A DNA stretch of 24,594 bases from RGIG8700 sp964568815 (GCA_964568815.1 CAZMRY010000016.1:1-24594); one strand, 5' to 3'. Numbered from the stretch's first letter, positions 1 to 7,968 are shown. The notes: generated by a model from the letters alone, not told the origin. A program made the numbers and translations.

Positions 1-10
1 GCGTGTGCTT

Positions 11-1627
11 TTACAAATTCAATATCTTTTCTTTTAGTGGCAAAATTGCTGAGGGAGAAACAGAAAGCTCGTCTATTCCAAGTTCTATTAGCTTTTGTGT
101 TGCATTTAAATCTGATGCAAGCTCTCCGCAAACTCCTGCCCATATACCGTTTTTATGTGCTGCTGCAGTTGTCATTTCAATAAGTTTGAAGATACTTTCG
201 TGGTATGGATTCACATATTTTTCAAGTGCCATATTCTCTCTGTCACAGGCTAGGGTGTACTGAATTAAATCGTTTGTTCCTATGCTGAAAAACTTTACAT
301 ACTTTGCAAGCTTATCTGCAATCAATGCGGCAGCGGGCGTTTCTATCATTATTCCTGTTTCTATATTTTCATCAAATGGTATTCCCTCTTGCAATAAGTC
401 TGTTTTTACTTCATCAAGATATTTAAGTGCCTGAACAATTTCATCTTCTGAGGTTATCATAGGAAACATAACTGCAATTTTCCCATACGCTGCTGCCCTT
501 AAAATTGCACTTAATTGTTTTTTGAACATTGACGGCCTGTCAAGACAAATTCTTATCGCTCTGTAGCCAAGTGCAGGATTGTTTTCTTTTTTAAGGTTAA
601 GATAATCTGCCTGCTTGTCTGCACCTATGTCCATAGTTCTTATTATAACACGCCGTCCGCCCATGTTTTCCGCAACAGTTTTATAAGCGTTAAACTGTTC
701 TTCTTCAGTTGGCTCAACCTCTGCCTTAAGATACAAAAATTCGCTCCTGAACAACCCTATTCCCTCTGCATCATTTTCAAGGCACCCTGCCACCTCAGAC
801 AAATCACCGATATTAGCATATAGCATAATTTCTTTTCCGTATGATGTTTTGCACTTTACACCTTTAAGTTTTTCAAGAAGCTCGCCTTTTTTTCTCTGCT
901 GTTCCTTGAATTTCAAATACATATCAACTGTTGAATCATCAGGCTCAATATAAAGATTGCCTTTAAAGCCGTCTGCAATTACATATTTACCTGAATATTC
1001 TTCACTAAGCTCTTCAACACTTACTATTGCAGGTATTCCCATACTTCTTGCAAGAATTGCAGTATGTGAATTGAGGGAGCCTTTTTTTGTTACAATTCCC
1101 ATAACCTTGCTTTTATCCATTTTAACTGTTTCACTTGGGCTTAAATCATCGGCGGCTACTATGCAGGCTTCTGTTATTTTTTCAAAAGCTTCCTTTTCTC
1201 CTGAAATTATTCTTAGCAGTCTTTCTGTTATATCCGATACATCTTTACTTCTTTCTTTCATATAAGGGTCATCCATTGAAGAAAACATACGGGCAAAATT
1301 TTCACCTGTAGATGCTATTGCAAACTCTGCATTTACATCCTGACTTTCAATTATGTTTATAACAGAGTCGCTGAAATCCTCATCTTCAAGCATAACCTTG
1401 TGCATATTGAAAATTTCTGCGTTTGTTTCCCCTACTTCAACAGCAGCCTTTTCATAAAGCTCATCAAGTTCAATTAATGCAGACTTTACTGCCTGTTTAT
1501 ATTTTTCTATCTCTTTTTTGGTGCTTTCTGCTCTGCATCTTTTAACATTTTTTATATTGCTTCCCACAAACAAAAGCTTTCCGAATGCAATCTGCGCAGA
1601 CGCACCCTTTCCTTTCAGTGTTTTCAT
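11..1627 (-). CDS. ptsI: PTS enzyme I (phosphoenolpyruvate-protein phosphotransferase)
   Basis: Cytoplasmic enzyme I takes phosphate from phosphoenolpyruvate and passes it to HPr, the first step of PTS sugar uptake. The 538-residue frame is complete, with TAA at 11-13. The phosphorylated histidine lies at about residue 188 in GSLNSHTAILA. The PEP/metal-binding barrel shows GLFRSEFLYL, then GTNDLIQYTLACDREN, and the active-site cysteine at about residue 500 in GVCGELASD. The C-terminus is somewhat shorter than the roughly 570 residues usual for the family, but all key motifs are present. It follows ptsH by ten bases with an AAGGATGA-type ribosome site, so the two form a ptsHI operon. No sugar-specific enzyme II lies in the window. 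Confidence 0.96.
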   Translation of the reverse strand: MKTLKGKGASAQIAFGKLLFVGSNIKNVKRCRAESTKKEIEKYKQAVKSALIELDELYEKAAVEVGETNAEIFNMHKVMLEDEDFSDSVINIIESQDVNAEFAIASTGENFARMFSSMDDPYMKERSKDVSDITERLLRIISGEKEAFEKITEACIVAADDLSPSETVKMDKSKVMGIVTKKGSLNSHTAILARSMGIPAIVSVEELSEEYSGKYVIADGFKGNLYIEPDDSTVDMYLKFKEQQRKKGELLEKLKGVKCKTSYGKEIMLYANIGDLSEVAGCLENDAEGIGLFRSEFLYLKAEVEPTEEEQFNAYKTVAENMGGRRVIIRTMDIGADKQADYLNLKKENNPALGYRAIRICLDRPSMFKKQLSAILRAAAYGKIAVMFPMITSEDEIVQALKYLDEVKTDLLQEGIPFDENIETGIMIETPAAALIADKLAKYVKFFSIGTNDLIQYTLACDRENMALEKYVNPYHESIFKLIEMTTAAAHKNGIWAGVCGELASDLNATQKLIELGIDELSVSPSAILPLKEKILNL

Positions 1628-1637
1628 TCAATCATCC

Positions 1638-1895
1638 TTAAAGATTATTTTCCAAAAAAATTGCTAGTGTGTCAAAGGCTTTTACTTCGTCATCACCGCT
1701 GATTGTTACTGTTATTTCATCATTTCCCTTGACACAGAGGCTCATAACCTCAAAAATCTTTTTAGCATTCGCTTTTTTACCGTTTTTTTCAATATAAATC
1801 TCCGAGTTGAATTTTTTTGCCTCTGTTGCAAGAATTCCTGCAGGTCTTGCGTGAATACCGTTTTCGTCTTTAATCTTGTGACTGATTGTTAACAT
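1638..1895 (-). CDS. ptsH: PTS phosphocarrier protein HPr
   Basis: HPr relays phosphate from enzyme I to sugar-specific EIIA proteins. I chose the internal ATG at 1895 because AAAGGAG sits just before it. That gives 85 residues, the usual length, and places the catalytic histidine at residue 15 in GIHARPAG. A longer in-frame start exists but would add an unrelated N-terminus. The regulatory serine site, Ser46 in Bacillus (context LKSIMGVMSL), aligns with a lysine here (AKKIFEVMSL). This copy therefore appears unable to receive the HPr-kinase phosphate used in carbon catabolite control. It is the first gene of the ptsHI pair. Confidence 0.95.
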   Translation of the reverse strand: MLTISHKIKDENGIHARPAGILATEAKKFNSEIYIEKNGKKANAKKIFEVMSLCVKGNDEITVTISGDDEVKAFDTLAIFLENNL

Positions 1896-1927
1896 ACCTA
1901 TCTCCTTTCGAAAGTCTGAGAGAAAAT

Positions 1928-1943
1928 TGCACAGATTGTGCCG
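1928..1943 (-). promoter_or_regulatory. possible sigma-54 (-24/-12) promoter of ptsHI
   Basis: On the minus strand the sequence reads CGGCACAATCTGTGCA, against the sigma-54 consensus TGGCACNNNNNTTGCA. The invariant GG and GC are spaced by ten bases as required. Predicted transcription would begin about 25 bases before the ptsH start, leaving room for the ribosome site. The core also contains the inverted repeat GCACA-ATC-TGTGC, so an operator is an alternative reading. No enhancer-binding regulator is in the window. Confidence 0.3.
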
Positions 1944-2021
1944 ATTTACGACTGTGGTGTACTTTGTGTACATAAAGGAGTAAAACAGTGCAAGATGTGT
2001 AATTTTATTCAGACTTCTCTC

Positions 2022-2053
2022 AAAAAAAATTGATAAACATATTGTTTACCAAT
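2022..2053 (-). terminator. intrinsic terminator of the pdaA-like gene
   Basis: Read on the minus strand, an 11-base-pair stem (ATTGGTAAACA with TGTTTATCAAT, one G-T pair) closes a three-base loop and runs straight into eight T residues. It lies just past the deacetylase stop and insulates ptsHI from it. Confidence 0.75.
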
Positions 2054-2065
2054 CTTTTTAAATTA

Positions 2066-2866
2066 TTAATTTAATTCATCTATTCCTTTAAAGGTATAAC
2101 CCATATCTTTCCATTTTGTTATTAATTCATCTAAAATTTCACAATTCGTTTTTGATGTGCTGTGAAGAAGAACAACTGCTCCGGGATGAATTCTTGTTAA
2201 AAGCTTTGAAAATGCTTCTTCTTTTGTTGGCTGTTTGTTTTCGAGCCAGTCTACATACGCAAGTGACCAGAAAACCGTTTTATACCCCATTGACTTTGCC
2301 ATTGTAAGATTTTCTTCGCTGAATTTGCCCTGTGGAGGTCTGTAGAATTTAAGCATATCTGTGCCTGTTATTTCTTTGTATTTATTTTCAAGTTTTGTGA
2401 GTTCATCAGAAAATGCCTCAACTGTTGAAATTGCTGACATATCAGGATGTGAAAAGGTGTGGTTGCCAACTATATGCCCTTCTGCTACCATTCTTTTAAC
2501 AATTTCAGGCTGAGTGTCCAGATAATTTCCAACCAGGAAAAACGCACCTTTTACATTGTGTTTTTTTAATGTGTTTAATATAGACTCCGTATATCCGTTT
2601 TCATAGCCTGCATCAAAGGTTAAATAAATAACCTTTTCATTCTCATCACCAACATAATATGAATTGTACTGTTTCAAAGCATCTTTTGATGCATTTCCTG
2701 TTGGTGTTTTTCCGTTTTCTTTATAGCTTAATCCCCAGTCGTTAGTACCTGTATTGCTGAATGTTGCCTGCAGGCTTCCGTTTCCAATCATTATAAATGT
2801 GCATACCAGAGCAGCAGCTATACACATAAACTTCATAAGCTTTTTTCTTGTAAATACAAATATCAT
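2066..2866 (-). CDS. pdaA: PdaA-type polysaccharide (peptidoglycan) deacetylase
   Basis: Predicted metal-dependent NodB-family de-N-acetylase. PdaA members act on peptidoglycan muramic acid, making muramic delta-lactam in spore cortex. An N-terminal hydrophobic stretch (about residues 11-30) looks like a signal peptide or membrane anchor. The WGLSY...GNAS segment before the catalytic domain is typical of PdaA. Catalytic motifs are TFDAGYENG (Asp85), NHTFSH (His136 and His140) and YRPPQGKFSE. The length of 266 residues fits the family. A GGGGAAGG ribosome site supports the start. It is transcribed alone, divergent from the ABC-F gene. If the substrate is cortex peptidoglycan, the organism is a spore former, but that is inference. 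Confidence 0.85.
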   Translation of the reverse strand: MIFVFTRKKLMKFMCIAAALVCTFIMIGNGSLQATFSNTGTNDWGLSYKENGKTPTGNASKDALKQYNSYYVGDENEKVIYLTFDAGYENGYTESILNTLKKHNVKGAFFLVGNYLDTQPEIVKRMVAEGHIVGNHTFSHPDMSAISTVEAFSDELTKLENKYKEITGTDMLKFYRPPQGKFSEENLTMAKSMGYKTVFWSLAYVDWLENKQPTKEEAFSKLLTRIHPGAVVLLHSTSKTNCEILDELITKWKDMGYTFKGIDELN

Positions 2867-2905
2867 TTATTGCCTTCCCCTTCTTTATTCTCTTGTTACA
2901 TACTA

Positions 2906-2934
2906 TTGAAAAAAAGCAAAATATATGCTATAAT
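2906..2934 (+). promoter_or_regulatory. sigma-A promoter of the ABC-F/TSCPD operon
   Basis: TTGAAA at 2906-2911 and a perfect TATAAT at 2929-2934 are separated by 17 bases. TGC before the -10 box makes it an extended -10 promoter. The ATG at 2963 follows an AAGGGAAG ribosome site. Confidence 0.8.
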
Positions 2935-2962
2935 TTTATAATCTTATGAAAAGGGAAGTATT

Positions 2963-4873
2963 ATGATTTTATTAAGTGCATCTAAAATTTCAAAGAGCTT
3001 TGGCATTACCGAAATACTAAAAGATATTTCTTTTTCGGTAAACAGCGGAGGAAAAATAGGCATACTTGGTGTTAACGGTGCAGGGAAAAGTACACTCTTT
3101 AACATTCTTTGCGAAGAGCTTTCTCCTGATGAGGGAACAATTTACAAGTCCGCAGACCTTAAAATCTGCCACGTTAAACAGCAGATTGAATGTCACAGCA
3201 GCAAAACTCCTTACGAAACCGTACTGGAGTCTTTTGAGCATATAACAGATATTGAAAAACAGCTTGCTGTATATGAAAAAGAAATGGCTGAAAATCCTAC
3301 AGATGAGCTTATTCAAAAGCACCACAACTTAAATCAGCTTTATATAGACGAAGGCGGCCTTACCTATAAATCTATGATTACCTCTGCTTTAAACGGACTT
3401 GGTATTGAAAACGAACTTTTCCATATTCCAATGAGCAGTTTAAGCGGTGGTCAGAGAACAAAGGTTGCGCTTGCTAAAATTCTTTTACAGAAATCTGACA
3501 TTCTTCTTCTTGACGAGCCTACAAACCACCTTGACATAAAAGCTATAACCTGGCTTGAAGGCTTTTTGTCATCATACAGCGGAGCAATACTCCTTGTAAC
3601 TCACGACAGATATTTTTTAGACAGCGTTACCAATAAAATTTTTGAAATTGAACACCACAAGCTTAAAGAATATAACGGAAATTACTCCGATTATGTTAAA
3701 CAAAAAGACGAAATAAGAAAAGCCGAGCTTAAGGATTACACATTAAAAGCCAAAGAAATAAAAAGGCTTGAAGGTATTATTGCACAGCAAAGGCAATGGA
3801 ACAGAGAAAAAAACATAAAAACCGCAGAAAGCAAGCAAAAGGTTATAGACCGTATTGAAGAAACTATGGTCAAGCCTGAAAAAACTCTTGACTCTCTCGC
3901 CTTTAAATTCAACTTAGCCGAAGAATGTGCAAATGATGTTTTAACCGGCGAAAGTCTTTCAAAAGGCTTTGGGGATAATCTTCTTTTTGCTAATGTAAAC
4001 ATAGATATCAAAAAAGGTGAAAAGGTTTTCCTTTTAGGTGAAAACGGTTCAGGGAAAACAACACTTTTTAATATTATTATGGGTAGGCTTAAGCCTGACA
4101 GCGGGAAAATAAAAATCGGTCCGAGAGTTAAGGTTTCATACTATGACCAGACCCAAAGCACCCTTAATTTATCAAACACAATTTTTGATGAAATTTCAGA
4201 TACCTACCCTGCTATGGACAACACTGCCATAAGGTCAGCCTTAGCTGTATTTTTGTTTAAGGGTGAAGATGTGTTTAAAGAAATTTCAACCTTAAGCGGC
4301 GGCGAAAGAGCAAGAGTTTCTCTTTGCAAGCTTATGCTTTCAAAAGCAAACTTTTTATTCCTTGACGAGCCTACAAACCATCTTGACATTCCATCAAAAG
4401 AAGCACTTGAAAATGCACTTTTAAGCTACAACGGAACACTTTTTATTATCTCCCACGACAGATATTTTATAAATAAGCTTGCAACTAAAATTTATGAGAT
4501 TTCAAAAGACGGAGAAAAGTGTGTAAACGGAAGCTATGACTACTATCTTTCATTCAACAAAAGACAAAATGAATTAAATGCAGTTAAAGAAGAAAAGGAA
4601 ATAAAGGGTCTGGATTTCAAACAACAAAAAGAGCTTGAATCTGCAAAAAGAAAATTAAGGACAAAAATTACGAAATTAGAAGAAACTATTTCTCAGAAAG
4701 AAGAAGAAAAGGCTGAAATTGAGGCACAGCTTTCAATGCCTGAAAACGCATCTGATTTTACACTTCTTTCAGAACTTACAGCAAAGCTTGAAGAAATAGA
4801 CACTCAGCTTATGGAAGCTATGGAAGAATGGGAATCAACCCAAAACGAACTGGAGGAAAAAGAAAAATTATGA
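2963..4873 (+). CDS. ABC-F family ATPase (YdiF-like)
   Basis: ABC-F proteins are soluble tandem ATPases that bind the ribosome E site. Some relieve stalls, others protect against ribosome-targeting antibiotics. The 636 residues hold two ABC domains. Domain one has Walker A GVNGAGKST at 36-44, signature LSGGQ near 160 and Walker B with DEPTNHLD near 184. Domain two has GENGSGKTT near 360, LSGGE near 446 and DEPTNHLD near 468. Between them is the charged alpha-helical linker characteristic of ABC-F, and the last 95 residues form a predicted coiled coil. There is no transmembrane segment. The layout resembles housekeeping YdiF/Uup proteins more than dedicated resistance factors, but sequence reading alone cannot settle this. 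The last four bases overlap the next gene. Confidence 0.93.
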   Translation: MILLSASKISKSFGITEILKDISFSVNSGGKIGILGVNGAGKSTLFNILCEELSPDEGTIYKSADLKICHVKQQIECHSSKTPYETVLESFEHITDIEKQLAVYEKEMAENPTDELIQKHHNLNQLYIDEGGLTYKSMITSALNGLGIENELFHIPMSSLSGGQRTKVALAKILLQKSDILLLDEPTNHLDIKAITWLEGFLSSYSGAILLVTHDRYFLDSVTNKIFEIEHHKLKEYNGNYSDYVKQKDEIRKAELKDYTLKAKEIKRLEGIIAQQRQWNREKNIKTAESKQKVIDRIEETMVKPEKTLDSLAFKFNLAEECANDVLTGESLSKGFGDNLLFANVNIDIKKGEKVFLLGENGSGKTTLFNIIMGRLKPDSGKIKIGPRVKVSYYDQTQSTLNLSNTIFDEISDTYPAMDNTAIRSALAVFLFKGEDVFKEISTLSGGERARVSLCKLMLSKANFLFLDEPTNHLDIPSKEALENALLSYNGTLFIISHDRYFINKLATKIYEISKDGEKCVNGSYDYYLSFNKRQNELNAVKEEKEIKGLDFKQQKELESAKRKLRTKITKLEETISQKEEEKAEIEAQLSMPENASDFTLLSELTAKLEEIDTQLMEAMEEWESTQNELEEKEKL

Positions 4874-5115
4874 AAAGCTACACATACTCACCAAAGGGCG
4901 TATGCTCAATGAAAATTACTTTTGATGTTGATGAAAACGATATAGTATCCAACATTAAATTCACAGGCGGATGCAACGGCAATACACAGGGTGTTGCAAG
5001 CCTTGCAAACGGGAGAAAAAAGGACGAGCTTATAAGCTTGTTAAGCGGTATTAAGTGCGGTTTCCGCCCTACCTCCTGTCCCGACCAGCTTGCAGAAGCA
5101 CTCAAGGAGATATAA
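4870..5115 (+). CDS. TSCPD domain protein (TIGR03905-like)
   Basis: Small 81-residue protein of the TSCPD family, named for the conserved C-terminal motif seen here as FRPTSCPDQLAEAL. Four cysteines recur at family positions: GVCS, GGCNGN, IKCG and TSCPD. They suggest a metal-binding or redox role, although the function is not established. The same domain is fused to the C-terminus of some ribonucleotide reductases. The start ATG overlaps the ABC-F stop as ATGA, so translation is coupled. I rejected an upstream in-frame ATG at 4828 because it would overlap the ABC-F gene by 46 bases and adds non-family residues. Confidence 0.85.
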   Translation: MKSYTYSPKGVCSMKITFDVDENDIVSNIKFTGGCNGNTQGVASLANGRKKDELISLLSGIKCGFRPTSCPDQLAEALKEI

Positions 5116-5116
5116 T

Positions 5117-5224
5117 ATAACAAACATAGAGTCAGCATCTAAGTTCTATCCATACACCGCAGACTGTCTGCCTAAAACCTATCTTGAATACACCATACTT
5201 TGTAAATTAATGAACTTAAAATAA
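5117..5224 (+). pseudogene. 35-codon open frame with ribosome site but ATA in place of ATG
   Basis: AAGGAG at 5104-5109, inside the end of the TSCPD gene, is followed seven bases later by ATA at 5117. From there a frame stays open for 35 codons to TAA at 5222-5224, just at the foot of the terminator. The peptide contains FYPYTADCLPKTYLEY and matches nothing I recognise. The placement is what a third operon gene would have, but a canonical start codon is missing. It may be a decayed gene, a rare ATA start, or chance. Confidence 0.2.
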
Positions 5225-5260
5225 CAGCTAACCTTTTCGGGTTAGCTGTTTTCTATTTTT
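5223..5260. terminator. bidirectional terminator between TSCPD and alarmone synthetase genes
   Basis: An 11-base-pair perfect stem (AACAGCTAACC with GGTTAGCTGTT) encloses TTTTCG and is followed on the plus strand by TTCTATTTTT. The minus strand is also T-rich after the stem. The stop codon of the minus-strand alarmone synthetase lies inside the right arm (5242-5244). Confidence 0.8.
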
Positions 5261-5874
5261 CTTCGTACTTCCTGCATTCTTAAGTCAAGCTCTGCAGAAA
5301 CTTCTGCACATTCATAAAGTTCTTTTGCCATATCCTCTGTGAACTCATTCTCTTTTTTATACCTGAGCTGATGTTCAAGTGATGCCCAGAAATCCATTGC
5401 AATTGTTCTGAGCTGTATTTCTGCTTTCATTATCTTTTTTTCATCAGCAAGAAAGATTGGTATTGCTACTATAAGATGAAGGCTCCTATATCCGTTTGGC
5501 TTTGGATTTTTTATGTAGTCCTTCATTTCAATCAGTGTTATGTCATCCTGTTTTAAGAATGCATTAGCAAGAGTATATACATCTTCAGGAAGATTACATA
5601 TAACTCTTATTCCTGCCACATCATAAAGGTTTTCTTCTACTGCATCCAAAGTAAACTCCAGATTTCTTCTCTTTAGCTTTTCCTCTATGCTTATGGGTGA
5701 TTTAAGCCTTGTTTTAATCGTACTTATTGGGTTATGGTCCTTTTCAACAGAATACTGCTCATTTAAAACATTGAACTTTGTTTCTATCTCCATCATAGCA
5801 CACTTGTAATAACTCATCAGCTTTAAATATGGCTTTGAGTGTTCATATATCTTTTCAAGTATCTTTTCTTTCAT
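5242..5874 (-). CDS. small alarmone synthetase (RelP/YwaC-like GTP pyrophosphokinase)
   Basis: Single-domain RelA/SpoT synthetase predicted to transfer pyrophosphate from ATP to GTP or GDP, making (p)ppGpp for the stringent response. At 210 residues it has no hydrolase or regulatory domains, as in RelP and RelQ. Visible motifs are IKTRLKSPISIEEKLKRR (ATP binding), YDVAGIRVIC, PKPNGYRSLHL (GTP-site tyrosine) and AEIQLRTIAMDFWASLEHQL (catalytic glutamate region). The HNPISTIKTRLKS segment and the C-terminus look closer to YwaC/RelP than to RelQ. The start at 5874 follows AAGGAG, and the longer upstream frame reads through a hairpin. It lies downstream of groESL on the same strand, so heat-stress read-through is possible. 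Its stop is embedded in the terminator. Confidence 0.9.
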   Translation of the reverse strand: MKEKILEKIYEHSKPYLKLMSYYKCAMMEIETKFNVLNEQYSVEKDHNPISTIKTRLKSPISIEEKLKRRNLEFTLDAVEENLYDVAGIRVICNLPEDVYTLANAFLKQDDITLIEMKDYIKNPKPNGYRSLHLIVAIPIFLADEKKIMKAEIQLRTIAMDFWASLEHQLRYKKENEFTEDMAKELYECAEVSAELDLRMQEVRRKIENS

Positions 5875-5895
5875 TTTTCTCCTTATACAACATAA

Positions 5896-5914
5896 GGGCG
5901 GATAACATCCGCCC
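5896..5914. terminator. GC-rich hairpin between groEL and the alarmone synthetase
   Basis: GGGCGGAT and ATCCGCCC form a perfect eight-base-pair stem with a three-base loop (AAC on the plus strand). It lacks a clear T-run on the minus strand (TTATGTTG), so it may be a weak terminator, a processing site or an mRNA-stabilising 3' hairpin for groESL, placed 22 bases before the synthetase start. Confidence 0.4.
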
Positions 5915-5945
5915 CCATTTTCCATTTTACATTGTCAATTTTCAA

Positions 5946-7568
5946 TTAGTACATTCCGCCCATTGGTGGTGCAACCGGTGCTGCAGGCTCAGGAGCAGGC
6001 TGGTCAGCAACAAGGCTTTCTGTTGTAAGAATCATTGCCGCAACAGATGCCGCATTCTGGAGTGCAGAACGGGTAACCTTTGCAGGGTCTACAATACCAG
6101 CTTTAATCATATCCTGATATTCTTCAATTAAAGCATTAAAGCCTATACCTTTTTCACTTGCCTTAATTTTGTCTACGATTACCGCACCCTCAAGACCTGC
6201 GTTTGCCGCAATCTGTTTAACAGGCTCCTCAAGTGCTTTTTCTATTACCTGCATACCTGTTTTTTCGTCACCTGATGCATTTTTAATTAATTCGTCAAGT
6301 GCAGGTATTGCATTGATATATGCCGTTCCACCGCCGGGAACAATTCCTTCTTCAACTGCCGCTCTTGTTGCAGCGAGAGCATCTTCAATTCTTAACTTTT
6401 TATCTTTCATTTCGGTTTCCGTTGCCGCACCAACTTTAAGAACAGCAACACCGCCTGACATTTTTGCAAGTCTTTCCTGGAGTTTTTCTCTGTCAAAATC
6501 AGAAGTTGTTGTTTCAATCTGTGACTTAATCTGTGCAACTCTGCCTTTGATAGCTTCCTTGTCGCCCATACCATCAACAATGATTGTGTTTTCTTTCTGG
6601 ATTACAACCTGTCTTGCTCTGCCAAGCTGGAAAATCTGTGCTTCTTTAAGGTCAAGACCAAGTTCTTCTGAAATAACTTCGCCACCTGTTAAAATTGCGA
6701 TATCTCTGAGCATTTCTTTTCTTCTGTCGCCAAAGCCCGGAGCTTTAACAGCAACACAGGTAAATGTACCTCTTAATTTATTAACAACAAGTGTTGCCAA
6801 TGCTTCACCTTCAATGTCTTCAGAAATTATAACAAGCTTTCTTCCCTGCTGAACAATCTGTTCGAGTAATGGGAGAATTTCCTGAATGTTGCTGATTTTC
6901 TTATCTGTGATTAAAATGTATGCGTCATCAATAACAGCTTCCATTTTGTCTGTATCTGTTACCATATAAGGTGAAATATAGCCTCTGTCAAACTGCATAC
7001 CTTCAACAACTTCTACCAATGTTTCAGCTGTTTTTGATTCTTCAACAGTAATAACACCATCGTTTGTAACCTTTTCCATCGCGTCTGCAATAAGCTTTCC
7101 GATTGTTTCGTCTGCTGATGAAACTGCCGCAACTCTTGCAATATCTTCTTTACCGTCAACCTTTTTGCTGTTTGCAATAATTGCTTCAACAACCTTATCT
7201 ACAGCCTTCTGCATACCTCTTTTTAAAATCATAGGGTTTGCGCCTGCAGCAACATTTTTAAGACCTTCTCTTACGATTGCCTGAGCAAGAAGTGTTGCAG
7301 TTGTTGTACCGTCACCTGCAACATCATTTGTCTTTGTTGAAACTTCTTTTACAAGCTGTGCTCCCATATTTTCAAATGGGTCTTCAAGCTCGATTTCCTT
7401 TGCGATTGTAACACCGTCGTTTGTGATTAACGGTGAACCAAATTTCTTGTCAAGTACCACATTTCTGCCTTTAGGACCAAGTGTTACTTTAACTGTGTCT
7501 GCTAATTTATTTACACCTCTTTCAAGGCTTTTTCTGGCTTCTTCGCCGAATAAAATGTCTTTTGCCAT
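5946..7568 (-). CDS. groEL: chaperonin GroEL (60 kDa)
   Basis: GroEL forms the double-ring ATP-driven folding chamber that works with GroES. The 540-residue sequence is full length and typical: MAKDILFGEEARKSLERGVN at the start, the ATP-binding segment VTLGPKGRNVVLDKKFG, DGTTTAT, and GGGTAYINAI near residue 414. The C-terminal tail is PAPEPAAPVAPPMGGMY. It keeps the GGM hallmark but has only one GGM unit and ends in tyrosine instead of a longer GGM repeat. It is the second gene of the groES-groEL operon, 24 bases after groES, and shares the CIRCE-controlled promoter. Confidence 0.98.
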   Translation of the reverse strand: MAKDILFGEEARKSLERGVNKLADTVKVTLGPKGRNVVLDKKFGSPLITNDGVTIAKEIELEDPFENMGAQLVKEVSTKTNDVAGDGTTTATLLAQAIVREGLKNVAAGANPMILKRGMQKAVDKVVEAIIANSKKVDGKEDIARVAAVSSADETIGKLIADAMEKVTNDGVITVEESKTAETLVEVVEGMQFDRGYISPYMVTDTDKMEAVIDDAYILITDKKISNIQEILPLLEQIVQQGRKLVIISEDIEGEALATLVVNKLRGTFTCVAVKAPGFGDRRKEMLRDIAILTGGEVISEELGLDLKEAQIFQLGRARQVVIQKENTIIVDGMGDKEAIKGRVAQIKSQIETTTSDFDREKLQERLAKMSGGVAVLKVGAATETEMKDKKLRIEDALAATRAAVEEGIVPGGGTAYINAIPALDELIKNASGDEKTGMQVIEKALEEPVKQIAANAGLEGAVIVDKIKASEKGIGFNALIEEYQDMIKAGIVDPAKVTRSALQNAASVAAMILTTESLVADQPAPEPAAPVAPPMGGMY

Positions 7569-7592
7569 AAAAAATTACTTCCTTTCTTTAAA

Positions 7593-7877
7593 TTAAAGTA
7601 CAACTGCTAAAATATCACTCTGCTTTAAGATTGTATATTCTTCGCCTTCAAATTTAACTTCTGTACCTGCATACTTGCTTGTGATTACTTTATCGCCAAC
7701 CTTAACTTCCATAACCACTTCTTTACCGTCAACAACTCCGCCAGGACCTACTGCTACAACTTCAGCAATCTGTGGCTTTTCTTTTGCAGAACCTGTAAGA
7801 ATAATACCGCTTGCGGTTTTCTCCTCTGCCTCTACCATCTTTATAACAACTCTGTCTGCTAATGGTTTAATATTCAT
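7593..7877 (-). CDS. groES: co-chaperonin GroES (10 kDa)
   Basis: Heptameric lid for GroEL. The start at 7877 (MNIKPLADRVVIK) gives the standard 94 residues and sits behind AAGGAGG. The longer open frame would run into the CIRCE operator and was rejected. The mobile loop that binds GroEL is seen as EEKTASGIILTGSAKEKP, and the family C-terminus as EEYTILKQSDILAVV. It is the first gene of the operon. Confidence 0.98.
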   Translation of the reverse strand: MNIKPLADRVVIKMVEAEEKTASGIILTGSAKEKPQIAEVVAVGPGGVVDGKEVVMEVKVGDKVITSKYAGTEVKFEGEEYTILKQSDILAVVL

Positions 7878-7905
7878 TAACGACGCCTCCTTTATAATTT
7901 TATAT

Positions 7906-7932
7906 TTAGCACTCAACACCTGCGAGTGCTAA
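7906..7932. promoter_or_regulatory. CIRCE operator (HrcA binding site)
   Basis: Perfect 9-9-9 inverted repeat: TTAGCACTC at 7906-7914, a nine-base spacer, and GAGTGCTAA at 7924-7932. This is the exact CIRCE consensus bound by the heat-shock repressor HrcA. It covers the predicted transcription start of groESL and lies 28 bases before the groES start. The hrcA gene is not in the window. Confidence 0.97.
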
Positions 7933-7940
7933 CAAGGTAT

Positions 7941-7968
7941 ATTTTACCACCTTTGATTTATTTGTCAA
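7941..7968 (-). promoter_or_regulatory. sigma-A promoter of groESL
   Basis: On the minus strand TTGACA (7963-7968) and TAAAAT (7941-7946) are spaced by 16 bases, with TGG before the -10 box. CIRCE begins eight bases past the -10 box, the usual arrangement for HrcA repression. Confidence 0.8.

Noticed and set aside
1895..2020. AAGTCTGA/TCAGACTT and GAGAGAA/TTTCTCTC repeats in the ptsH leader region as a riboswitch or antiterminator
   Set aside because: The repeats are short and shifted relative to each other. No terminator follows before ptsH, so no coherent switch structure can be drawn.
2963..4873. ABC-F gene as an antibiotic resistance determinant
   Set aside because: Nothing in the motifs or context separates it from housekeeping YdiF/Uup types, so resistance is not claimed.
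5915..5945. TCCATTTTACATTGTCAATTTTCAATT as a tandem repeat after groEL
   Set aside because: It is only a degenerate AT-rich alternation with no clear period. Similar strings are common in low-GC intergenic DNA.
6169..6852. 227-codon open frame on the plus strand
   Set aside because: It is the antisense shadow of groEL with no ribosome site and no recognisable protein.
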